64,000 bases of DNA from Paracoccaceae bacterium. Its GTDB lineage: Bacteria > Pseudomonadota > Alphaproteobacteria > Rhodobacterales > Rhodobacteraceae. The position numbers and the translations under genes are program-made. The stretch lies in assembly GCA_027489375.1 (NCBI GenBank), contig JAIXZW010000003.1, positions 248,001-312,000 on the forward strand. The letters run 5' to 3'. Below are positions 8,670-15,837 of this stretch, one piece after another; position 1 is the stretch's first letter, and every line of letters starts with the position of its first letter. The notes below the pieces were generated by a model that saw only the letters and a list, made by a program, of their open reading frames with translations, was not told where the DNA came from and searched no databases.

Positions 8670-9170
8670 CTAGCGCACGATCAGGCGGGTGTCGTGGCGG
8701 ATGCGGCCCGCGATCCAGAGAAGGTCGGGCAAGGCGAAGGCCACGCAGCCCGCCGTACCGTGGCGCGGGCGGCGCCATGTGTGCAGGAAGATGGCCGAGC
8801 CGCGACCGGGAACGGCATCGGGCCAGTTCCAGTCGGTCAGCAGGATCAGGTCATACATCGGATCGGGCCGCGTCAGCCGTTCGTGGCTGTAGGGGTGCGG
8901 GGCGCGGGTCATCAGGTTGTAATCGGGGTCGCGCGGGTCATCGGACCAGAGGTCATGCGGGCCGAAGGGCAGCGCCCAGTCGGGCAGTTGCGCGGGCGAC
9001 AGGCGGTCGGGGCGGTAAAGCATCCCGACGATGCGGTGGGTTCCGAGCGGGGTCTTGCCATCGCCTTCGCGCTTGCGGTCGGTGGTGCCGTGCTTGCCGA
9101 TGGCGCAGGGGAAGCGCCGCCCCATGAAGCGTGCGCCCCAACGGGTGACGACCAGATCGGCAGGCTTCAC
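8670..9170 (-). CDS. L,D-transpeptidase (YkuD domain) family protein
   Basis: A 166-residue protein that consists almost entirely of a YkuD catalytic domain. The active-site signature is visible as SAIFLHTWRRPRHGTAGCVAF, with H130 and nucleophile C142, and an upstream GDGKTPLGTHRI segment typical of the fold. Such enzymes form 3-3 peptidoglycan cross-links or attach proteins to peptidoglycan. No signal peptide or membrane anchor is visible, which is common in the short Rhodobacterales forms. The open frame extends far upstream, but that part lies over ribA; the GTG at 9170 overlaps the ribA stop by four bases (GTGA) and is the likely coupled start. Confidence 0.82.
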   Translation of the reverse strand: MKPADLVVTRWGARFMGRRFPCAIGKHGTTDRKREGDGKTPLGTHRIVGMLYRPDRLSPAQLPDWALPFGPHDLWSDDPRDPDYNLMTRAPHPYSHERLTRPDPMYDLILLTDWNWPDAVPGRGSAIFLHTWRRPRHGTAGCVAFALPDLLWIAGRIRHDTRLIVR

Positions 9171-10255
9171 AGCAGATGCCCCGATTTCGCGGCCTTGGTG
9201 GCAAGGTATCCGGCGTTCTGCGCCGTCTGGCCCACGCGCAGGGGGACGCGTTCGGTGACGGTCAGCCCGCAGCTTTCCATCATCGCCAGTTTGCGCGGGT
9301 TGTTGGTCAGCAGGCGGACGGCGGAAAAGCCCATCTGCCGCAGGATGCCCGCGCCGATGCGGAAATCGCGCTCGTCGTCTTCGAAGCCGAGGCGGTGGTT
9401 GGCCTCGACGGTGTCGAAGCCTTGGTCTTGCAGGGAATAGGCGCGCATCTTGTTGGCAAGGCCGATCCCGCGCCCTTCCTGGTTGAGGTAGAGGAGGACG
9501 CCTGCGCCTTCGGTCCCCATCTGCGCGAGCGCGGCGCGGAGTTGCGGGCCGCAGTCGCATTTGAGGCTGCCCAAGACGTCACCCGTGAAGCAGGCCGAAT
9601 GCAGGCGGGCGAGGACGGGGGCAGCACGGTCGGGTTTGCCGATCTCGATGGCGTAATGCTCTTCGCCGCCGTCTTCGGGGCGGAAGATGTGCAGGCGTCC
9701 GGCCTGGGCGGCCTGCATCGGCAGGCGGGCGTTCACCACGCCATGCAGCGGCGACATGCGCGAGAGTTCGGGGGCGATGTCGTGCAGGGGCAGCAGGGTC
9801 AGGCCATGTTCATCGGCCAGCGCCAGCCCGTGCGGGATGCGGACCATAAGGGCGGCGGGCAGCAGATGCGCGGATTTCACCAGTTGCAGCGCGGCGCGGT
9901 GCAGGGTGGCGGACCCGTCGCGGAGCGAGCGCAGCGGACCCTTCATCGGCACGCGCAGATCGTCGGCGGGGTCGGCCAAGGCGCGCAGCCATTCGGTGCC
10001 GGCGTCCTGCGGCACGGCGATACGCGCAATGTCGCCGTCATAGGCGGGGGTCTTGAGCGTTTCCGCCCTGCGGGCGGTGAGCGCCAGTTCCAGCGGGCCG
10101 AGAGCGCGGAGGGCGGTCAGGCGGTCGATCGTCACCTCTTCGACCGCGACGAAGGCGGCGGCCTGTCCGTCACCCGTCAGCACCACCGGCACGCCCATGC
10201 GCAAATCGCCGCGGGCGCGGGCAAGGCGTTCGACGATGCTGGGCTGCAAGGGCAT
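9167..10255 (-). CDS. ribA: GTP cyclohydrolase II with RibB-like N-terminal domain
   Basis: A 362-residue protein for the first step of riboflavin synthesis, converting GTP to 2,5-diamino-6-ribosylamino-pyrimidinone 5'-phosphate. The RibA half (about 175-362) shows the zinc cysteines in SACFTGDVLGSLKCDCG (C222, C233, C235), YLNQEGRGIGLANK, and the LLTNNPRKL loop. The first 170 residues look like a degenerate partner domain rather than an active DHBP synthase, since the RibB acidic motif and loop are not recognisable. ATG start with an AGGAGAA site. It is followed, with a four-base overlap, by the L,D-transpeptidase gene. Confidence 0.9.
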   Translation of the reverse strand: MPLQPSIVERLARARGDLRMGVPVVLTGDGQAAAFVAVEEVTIDRLTALRALGPLELALTARRAETLKTPAYDGDIARIAVPQDAGTEWLRALADPADDLRVPMKGPLRSLRDGSATLHRAALQLVKSAHLLPAALMVRIPHGLALADEHGLTLLPLHDIAPELSRMSPLHGVVNARLPMQAAQAGRLHIFRPEDGGEEHYAIEIGKPDRAAPVLARLHSACFTGDVLGSLKCDCGPQLRAALAQMGTEGAGVLLYLNQEGRGIGLANKMRAYSLQDQGFDTVEANHRLGFEDDERDFRIGAGILRQMGFSAVRLLTNNPRKLAMMESCGLTVTERVPLRVGQTAQNAGYLATKAAKSGHLL

Positions 10256-10410
10256 GGCGGTTCTCCTGCCCCCTTACTTAGGCTGACGCCGCGGAAATTG
10301 AAACATAGCCCGCTTGGGCGACACGTCCGCGTGAGGGTTTTGTTGCATATCTTGCCGGAAAAGCGAGGCGGGCGCATCTGTTGGGCCAAGGACAGAACGG
10401 AGGTCACAAG

Positions 10411-11097
10411 ATGGCTACGCTGCGGAAGATCCTGCTTGTCGATGATGACGACGACCTGCGCGAGGCGCTGAGCGAACAGTTGGTGATGACCGAGGATTTC
10501 GACGTCTTCGAAGCCCGCACCGGCGCCGAGGGGATGGAGAAGGCCAAGGCGGGGCTTTATGATCTGGTGATCCTCGACGTGGGTCTGCCGGATACGGACG
10601 GGCGCGAACTGTGCCGCCGGATGCGCAAGCAGGGCGTGAAATGCCCCGTGCTGATGCTGACGGGGCATGATTCGGACGCCGACACCATTCTGGGGCTGGA
10701 CGCGGGGGCGAACGACTATGTGACGAAGCCCTTCAAGTTTCCGGTGTTGCTTGCGCGCATCAGGGCGCAGTTGCGCCAGCACGAGCAATCCGAGGACGCG
10801 ATCTTCCAGCTTGGCCCCTACACGTTCAAACCGGCGCAGAAGATGCTGGTGGATGAAAAGGACAAGAAGATCCGCCTGACGGAAAAGGAAACCAATATCC
10901 TGAAGTTCCTGTATCGCGCACAACAATCCGTAGTTGCGCGGGACATCCTGCTGCATGAGGTCTGGGGCTACAACGCAGGGGTGACGACCCACACGCTTGA
11001 GACGCACATCTACCGGTTGCGCCAGAAGATCGAGCCTGATCCGTCGAATGCGCGCCTGCTCGTCACCGAGAGTGGCGGATACAGATTGGTCGCCTAG
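10411..11097 (+). CDS. OmpR-family response regulator, CenR-like
   Basis: A 228-residue two-component regulator. The receiver domain shows the acidic cluster VDDDDD (11-15), phosphoacceptor D56 in ILDVGLPD, T84 in LMLTG and K106 in VTKPF. The C-terminal winged helix includes RLTEKETNILKFLY, HEVWGYNAGVTTHTLETHIYRLRQKIEPDP and a final GGYRLVA. The whole sequence closely resembles the conserved alphaproteobacterial CenR group, which governs envelope functions and is often essential; this is recall, not an alignment. There is no adjacent histidine kinase, consistent with CenR. The ATG at 10411 follows GGAGGT at 10399-10404. Two small-RNA-like units lie directly downstream. Confidence 0.85.
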   Translation: MATLRKILLVDDDDDLREALSEQLVMTEDFDVFEARTGAEGMEKAKAGLYDLVILDVGLPDTDGRELCRRMRKQGVKCPVLMLTGHDSDADTILGLDAGANDYVTKPFKFPVLLARIRAQLRQHEQSEDAIFQLGPYTFKPAQKMLVDEKDKKIRLTEKETNILKFLYRAQQSVVARDILLHEVWGYNAGVTTHTLETHIYRLRQKIEPDPSNARLLVTESGGYRLVA

Positions 11098-11154
11098 GGT
11101 CTTATTGTCGCCGGAATCGATACCTATATAGGCGATATGACGTTGCAGAGAGTT

Positions 11155-11231
11155 CCCCTCGCCGTGTCGGGGTCATGACACGGCACCCTCCCTGTTGGAC
11201 TTGGCCGGGCCTTCGTGCCCGGCCTTTTTTT
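11155..11231 (+). ncRNA. candidate small RNA, unit 1
   Basis: Downstream of the CenR-like gene an 8-bp hairpin GCCGTGTC/GACACGGC (11161-11168 with 11177-11184) is followed by a single-stranded CCTCCCTGTTGGAC (11187-11200) and then a perfect terminator stem GGCCGGGC/GCCCGGCC (11203-11210 with 11217-11224) with seven Ts. The CCTCCC stretch could pair with Shine-Dalgarno sequences, as in alphaproteobacterial trans-acting small RNAs. It may be an independent transcript (a TATATA box lies at 11125-11130) or a 3'-UTR product of the upstream gene. A second unit with the same 14-base motif follows. Confidence 0.45.
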
Positions 11232-11319
11232 CACCGCTGGGGATGGCGGATACACGCACAGGTAGACAAAGGGATGGGGCGGCATCCATTTTCGTTAAGG
11301 ATTTTTATACGGTTCCGTG

Positions 11320-11379
11320 GTAATCAGGGATCACCTCCCTGTTGGACTCGGCCCGGGCCTCTGCGCCCGGGCTTTTTTT
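11320..11379 (+). ncRNA. candidate small RNA, unit 2
   Basis: This repeats unit 1: the identical CCTCCCTGTTGGAC motif at 11334-11347, then a terminator with stem GCCCGGGC/GCCCGGGC (11351-11358 with 11365-11372), a six-base loop and seven Ts. The stem sequence differs from unit 1 while the motif and spacing are kept, which argues for a conserved function in the motif. The 5' end is undefined; no hairpin as clear as in unit 1 precedes it. The terminator meets the stop codon of the convergent integrase gene. Confidence 0.42.
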
Positions 11380-12331
11380 ATTGTCCGGCCAGGGCGTGCG
11401 AGATCAACTCGACCCGCTGTTGCAGGGTGTCGGGGTAAAGGTGGGCGTAGCGTTCGGTCATGCTGATGTGGTGGTGGCCGAGCAGCTTTTGCACCTCGTA
11501 GATCGTGGCGCCGCGGTTGATCAGGAAGCTTGCATAGGTGTGGCGCAGGTCGTGGATGCGCACCTCGCGCATGTTCAGGCGGGTGCGCACGCGGTCCCAT
11601 GCCAGATGGAAGCTTTGGTAGGGCTTTTTGAGGTGGGGGTTCATGAACAGGTAATCGTTCGCCCCGATCCCGAAGCCGAGCGCCGCGGTGCGGCTGCGGA
11701 TGTCGTCAAGCAGGCGCACGGCGGCATCGTTCAGGATGATGCGGCGGGCGCGGCCATTCTTCGAGACGGGCACCGTCCAGACACGGCGGACCAGATCGAA
11801 TTCGCCCCATTTGGCAAGGCGGGCTTCGGAGCTGCGTGCGCCGGTCAGGATGAGCATATTGACGAAGAGGCCGAGGTAGGGGTGGTTCTCGGTCTCGCAG
11901 GAGCGGATGAGGCGCATCACCTCTTCGGATGACAGGAAGCGCTGCTTCGGGTCGCCCAAGGGAATACGGATGGAAATGCGCAACTCTTCCTTGGATTTCC
12001 GCAGAACGCCCCATGTGCGGGCCACGTTCAAAATCCGCTTCAGATAGTTGATGTGCTTATTGATGGTGCCGGGTTTGTAATTCTTGCCGAGATGGGCAGA
12101 AACCCAATCGTCAAGGATTTGCGTCGTCAATTGGTTGATCTTGTAATGACCAAGCGCGGGGCGGATGTGTTTATTGAAAACCAGCCTGTCCAATTCGGGA
12201 CGGCGTTTTGTTATATTGGCGTAGCCGATATAACGGTTATCGAAGAATTCGGCCAGCGTCGGGTCGGCCAGCGGCGCTGGCTGGTCCTCGATCCGTGTCA
12301 GATTTCTTTTGAAAACTTCCAGAATACCCAT
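11378..12331 (-). CDS. site-specific tyrosine recombinase (phage integrase family)
   Basis: A 317-residue integrase that appears intact. The N-terminal core-binding domain (about 25-115) is followed by the catalytic domain with the full active-site set: R166 in TGARSSE, K191 in SKNG, H260 and R263 in HDLRH, H286 in LLGHH, and Y295 in MTERYAHLYP. It would cut and rejoin DNA at attachment sites. The start at 12331 is preferred; an in-frame GTG lies 16 codons upstream at 12379. No excisionase, relaxase, phage or conjugation genes surround it. Its stop overlaps the last base or two of the T tract of small-RNA unit 2, and the upstream flank is AT-rich, so it may be a remnant or a domesticated recombinase. 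Confidence 0.88.
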   Translation of the reverse strand: MGILEVFKRNLTRIEDQPAPLADPTLAEFFDNRYIGYANITKRRPELDRLVFNKHIRPALGHYKINQLTTQILDDWVSAHLGKNYKPGTINKHINYLKRILNVARTWGVLRKSKEELRISIRIPLGDPKQRFLSSEEVMRLIRSCETENHPYLGLFVNMLILTGARSSEARLAKWGEFDLVRRVWTVPVSKNGRARRIILNDAAVRLLDDIRSRTAALGFGIGANDYLFMNPHLKKPYQSFHLAWDRVRTRLNMREVRIHDLRHTYASFLINRGATIYEVQKLLGHHHISMTERYAHLYPDTLQQRVELISHALAGQ

Positions 12332-12656
12332 TGATCCAGACCCATCCCCTGTGAACGCAACGTCCGCTGCCCTGATCACACCGGTCCGACGCAGGCTTCA
12401 ACCACCGACTTGCCGAGGAATGCCGGATGGGGCGTGCGAGTGAGTCGAATCAGTCACCGATTTAGGTGGGCCGCGGGTATTATTATTAATTGGATTGTTT
12501 TATCAACGTTGTAATGGGTGCTTATATCTTTTGTCTGTATTCGGTCCGAATCGGTAATGACTGAAATCCCCGGATGCGAACGCATTCCGAGGGTAATTTC
12601 CGGATATTTTAGTTAAAATAGACCGCAGGTATTAAATGCGACCTACAGGCAAAGGA
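12332..12656. other. AT-rich region upstream of integrase
   Basis: About 325 bases without a gene. The stretch from roughly 12475 to 12640 is far richer in A and T than the rest of the window and contains short inverted arms (ATTCGG/CCGAAT and ATGCG/CGCAT). It probably holds the integrase promoter and could hold recombinase-binding sites or acquired DNA. No coding sequence is supported here. Confidence 0.5.
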
Positions 12657-12684
12657 AGCGCGGGCGGGAAAACCCGCCCGCGCT
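12657..12684 (-). terminator. strong hairpin after the second porin
   Basis: A perfect 12-bp stem AGCGCGGGCGGG/CCCGCCCGCGCT around a four-base loop, six bases past the porin stop on the reverse strand. The following T tract is short, so termination may be partial. Confidence 0.75.
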
Positions 12685-12690
12685 GTCACA

Positions 12691-13728
12691 TCAGAACGCG
12701 AAGGTCAGACCGGCGTCGACCTTGGTGTCGGTCCACTCTTCGTCGTAGTTCAGGTTTTCGTGCGACAGACGGCTCATGCCGGCCTGGGCCTTGGCACCGC
12801 CGCCGAGGTCGTAGGCAGCGCCCACGCCGTAACGCGAGGTTTCCACGCCGTAGTCTTCGCCGTAGTAGTCATAGGCAACCTTGCCGCGTGCGCCGAACGC
12901 CGTCACAGACAGAGCGTCCATCGTGTAGGTCGCGGAAAGGGCGTACTGCGTGCCGGTGGTTTCGTAGCCGTTCGGCGCGTCCGGGAGGTAGTTGTAGGCT
13001 TCGCCCGAACCCAGAGCGACGCGGCCTTTGACAACCAGCGCGCCGAAGGTTGCGTCCGCACCCAGAATCACTTGCGCGGTCAGGTCGTTACGCTCGGAGT
13101 AGGTATCTTCCGGATCTTCGGCGTAGGCGTCGGCACGGTCGGAGAACGAGTACACCGCCTTGTCGCCACGTTCGATACCGGCGGTGAACTTGTAGTCACC
13201 CATCGTGTACGACGCTGCGAGCGAAGCGGCCTGCTTGGTGTTTCCGCTGTAGTTCGTATCGCCGTCGACCTGACCCATCGAGGCGGCAATCGTCAGATCG
13301 CCAACCGAGTAGGTGTAGAGAACCGAGGTGTCGGCCTGGCCGATGTAGGTGATCTCGTTGAAGTCGCCGTTGCCGGTGTAGCCGACGCCATCAACCTGAC
13401 CGACGGTCGCCTGAGCGGCGGTGTCGTTGTCGCCCATCGAGAGCTTGCCGAAAGCGCCCGAGATCGAGACGGTGCCAGCGGTGCCGCTGCTTGCGTCCCC
13501 GGCGTTGTCAGCGCGGAAGCTGACGCCGTAGGACAGGCCGCTGTCGGTTTCGCCAGCTGCCGCGAAGCTCACACGGGCGCGGCTCGAGAACTGGGTTTTG
13601 TTGGCGTCGGCGTCGATGTTGTAGCCGTTGGTCACGCCCATGCGGGCGTCGCCCGACAGAGTCACTTCCGCGGCGGCGAAGCCAGCGGTGCCGACCAGAA
13701 CGGTGGTCGCAAGAAGACTCTTGTTCTG
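12691..13728 (-). pseudogene. outer-membrane porin lacking a start codon
   Basis: The reading frame encodes a full porin: signal-peptide residues NKSLLATTVLVGTAGFAAA, mature start EVTLSGDARMGV, FRADN and KLSMGD segments, and a final Phe (LTFAF). It is clearly paralogous to the porin at 5032. However, the codon where ATG is expected (13726-13728) reads CAG. Upstream in frame come CGC, AAC, GAA, CCC, CCG, GCC, GTA, ACA, ATA and then TGA, with no ATG, GTG or TTG and no ribosome-binding site. The first usable start is the GTG at 13665, inside the mature protein and without a signal peptide. The rest has no frameshift, so the loss is recent, or the gene is a silent cassette. A strong terminator hairpin remains. 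Confidence 0.8.
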
Positions 13729-13839
13729 GCGGTTTTCGGGCGGGGCTACTGTTATTCAGGGGGGCGGAATCCTGATTCAGGGTTGGGCGGGATGGGCGCG
13801 TCTGCTAGGACGGGCGGGCATCAGAATGGAGCCTTTGCC

Positions 13840-14625
13840 ATGTTTACCCTTGCCACCTGGAACATCAATTCGGTGCGGCTGCGCGAGGGGTTGGTGGCGC
13901 GGCTGATGGCGGACGAGGGGCCGGATGTGCTGTGCCTGCAGGAGTGCAAAAGCCCGGTCGAGAAGATCCCGGTCGAGACGTTCCGCGCCCTTGGTTACAC
14001 GCATATGGTTGCGCGGGGGCAGAAGGGGTACAACGGGGTTGCGATCCTCTCGAAGCTGCCGCTGGAAGAGGTGGGGGCGCGGGATTATGCGAGCCTTGGC
14101 CATGCGCGGCATGTGGCGGCGCGGTTGCCGAACGGGGTGGTGATCCACAATTGTTACGTGCCTGCGGGCGGCGATATTCCCGACCGTGCGGAGAACGAGA
14201 AATTCGGCCAGAAGCTCGATTTCCTGACCGAGATGCGGGACCATTTCTTTGCGGAAAAGCCGGAGAGGGCGATTCTGGTGGGCGATCTGAACATCGCCCC
14301 GCGCGAGGATGACGTCTGGTCGCACAAGGCGCTGCTCAAGATCGTGAGCCATACGCCCGTCGAGGTGGAGCATCTCGCGCAGGTGCAGGATGCGGGGAAA
14401 TGGGTGGATGTGACGCGGGCGGATATTCCGCAGGGGCTTTTGTATAGCTGGTGGTCCTATCGCGCGGCGGATTGGGACGCGGCGGACAAGGGGCGGCGGC
14501 TGGATCACATCTGGGCCACGCCGGATATTGCGGGTGCGGCGCATGGCAGCCGTATCCTGCGGCCCTGTCGCGGGTGGGAGCAGCCGAGCGACCATGTTCC
14601 GGTTTTTGCCAGCTTCGATCTGTGA
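13840..14625 (+). CDS. xthA: exodeoxyribonuclease III
   Basis: A 261-residue AP endonuclease and 3'-5' exonuclease for base-excision repair. Family landmarks are LATWNINSVRLR (N9 metal region), LCLQECK (catalytic Glu), KGYNGVAILS, GDLNIAPREDDVW (Asp and Asn), RLDHIW and the final SDHVPV catalytic His. Length matches the family. The open frame extends through the porin region upstream, but the ATG at 13840 with a GGAG site begins the conserved domain. About 110 bases separate it from the broken porin start, so its own promoter may be close to the rearranged junction. Confidence 0.93.
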   Translation: MFTLATWNINSVRLREGLVARLMADEGPDVLCLQECKSPVEKIPVETFRALGYTHMVARGQKGYNGVAILSKLPLEEVGARDYASLGHARHVAARLPNGVVIHNCYVPAGGDIPDRAENEKFGQKLDFLTEMRDHFFAEKPERAILVGDLNIAPREDDVWSHKALLKIVSHTPVEVEHLAQVQDAGKWVDVTRADIPQGLLYSWWSYRAADWDAADKGRRLDHIWATPDIAGAAHGSRILRPCRGWEQPSDHVPVFASFDL

Positions 14626-14716
14626 AGCCGCTACGAAGGACGGGGCTTTAGAAGGACGGGGCTTTAACGGACCGCGCAATCTGCTAGTCGGTGCGGGACG
14701 GATTTGGGAGAATGCG

Positions 14717-15766
14717 ATGACGCATCTGTGGGTCAGGGCCGAGCAGCGCCCGAACGAGGAACGCGTGGGGCTGACGCCCGAGGGGGCGGCGGCGCTGGTC
14801 AAGGCGGGCATCCGCGTGACGGTGGAACGGTCGTCGGTGCGGGCGATCCCGATTGACGGCTATGTCGCGGCGGGCTGCGAGATCGTGGCCGAGAACCTGT
14901 GGCCGGACGCGCCCCGCGATGCGATCATCTTCGGGTTGAAGGAATTGCCCGAGGACGGGACGCCGCTGGTGCATCGCCACATCATGTTTGGCCATGCCTA
15001 CAAGGGGCAGCCTGCGGGGCGCGAGTTGCTCAAGCGGTTCAAGGCGGGGGGCGGGACGCTTTACGACCTTGAATACCTTGTCGATGAAAGCGGGCGGCGG
15101 GTTGCGGCGTTTGGCTATTGGGCGGGCTTCGCGGGGGCTGCGGTGGCGCTGAAATGCTGGGCGGCGCAGCAAAAGGGCGGCATTGCGGGGCCGGTTGCGA
15201 AATATCCGGGCAAGGGGGCGCTGATTGCCGATTTGCAGCGCGAGTTGGGCGATGCGGCGCGGCCCCGCGCCATCGTGATCGGGGCGCTGGGGCGTGTGGG
15301 GACGGGGGCTTCGGACCTGTGCGCGCAGATGGGCGTGGCGGTGACGAAATGGGACATGGCCGAAACCGCGAGCGGCGGGCCTTTCCCGGAGGTGTTGCAG
15401 CACGAGATTTTCCTCAACTGCATCCTTGCGCGGCCGGGGTGTCCGGTCTTCGTTCCGGCAAGCGCCAAGACGGATGCGCGCAAGTTGACGGTGATCGGGG
15501 ATATCGCTTGCGATCCGACCTCGGACTTTTCGCCGATCAAGGTTTATGACCGTGCGACCGATTGGGGCGCGCCTGCGCTGCGGGTGGCGGAAAACCCGCC
15601 GCTCGACGTTACGGCGATCGACAACCTGCCGTCGCTGCTGCCCGTCGAGTCGTCGGAGGATTACGCGGCGCAACTGTTGCCGAGCCTTTTGACGCTGGGC
15701 GATCTGGGCGCGGGCGTCTGGGGGCGGGCGAAGGTGGAATACGACCGTCACGTGGCGACGGTCTGA
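14717..15766 (+). CDS. saccharopine dehydrogenase (NAD+, L-lysine-forming type)
   Basis: A 349-residue enzyme of the LYS1 type, interconverting saccharopine with lysine and 2-oxoglutarate. The N-terminal alanine-dehydrogenase-like part shows WVRAEQRPNEERVGLTPE and FGLKELPEDG followed by HIMFGHAYKGQ; the nucleotide-binding part shows VIGALGRVGTGA with TKWDMAET. A closing GDLGAGVW segment is typical. The ATG at 14717 follows GGGAG at 14706-14710. The next gene is a second saccharopine dehydrogenase in the same direction, so the pair probably runs between lysine and aminoadipate semialdehyde. Direction (synthesis or degradation) cannot be told from sequence. Confidence 0.85.
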   Translation: MTHLWVRAEQRPNEERVGLTPEGAAALVKAGIRVTVERSSVRAIPIDGYVAAGCEIVAENLWPDAPRDAIIFGLKELPEDGTPLVHRHIMFGHAYKGQPAGRELLKRFKAGGGTLYDLEYLVDESGRRVAAFGYWAGFAGAAVALKCWAAQQKGGIAGPVAKYPGKGALIADLQRELGDAARPRAIVIGALGRVGTGASDLCAQMGVAVTKWDMAETASGGPFPEVLQHEIFLNCILARPGCPVFVPASAKTDARKLTVIGDIACDPTSDFSPIKVYDRATDWGAPALRVAENPPLDVTAIDNLPSLLPVESSEDYAAQLLPSLLTLGDLGAGVWGRAKVEYDRHVATV

Positions 15767-15777
15767 ACGGGTGGAAA

Positions 15778-15823
15778 GCAAATTCCTTGGAAGGAATTTG
15801 CAAAAATCTTCGAAGATTTTTGC
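15778..15823. repeat. pair of adjoining 24-base palindromes
   Basis: Two inverted repeats touch each other: one at 15778-15801 with 11-bp arms GCAAATTCCTT/AAGGAATTTGC, and a perfect 24-base palindrome at 15800-15823 with arms GCAAAAATCTTC/GAAGATTTTTGC, sharing GC at the joint. They lie between the two saccharopine dehydrogenase genes and are AT-rich against the local background. A related half-site occurs near 51590. They would fold as two hairpins in the mRNA. Confidence 0.7.
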
Positions 15824-15837
15824 GGGGAGTTGAGGAC

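Noticed and set aside
11231..11334. A mobile element inserted between the duplicated small-RNA terminators
   Set aside because: Only about 100 ordinary bases lie between the repeats and the integrase is outside them, so they do not bracket an element.
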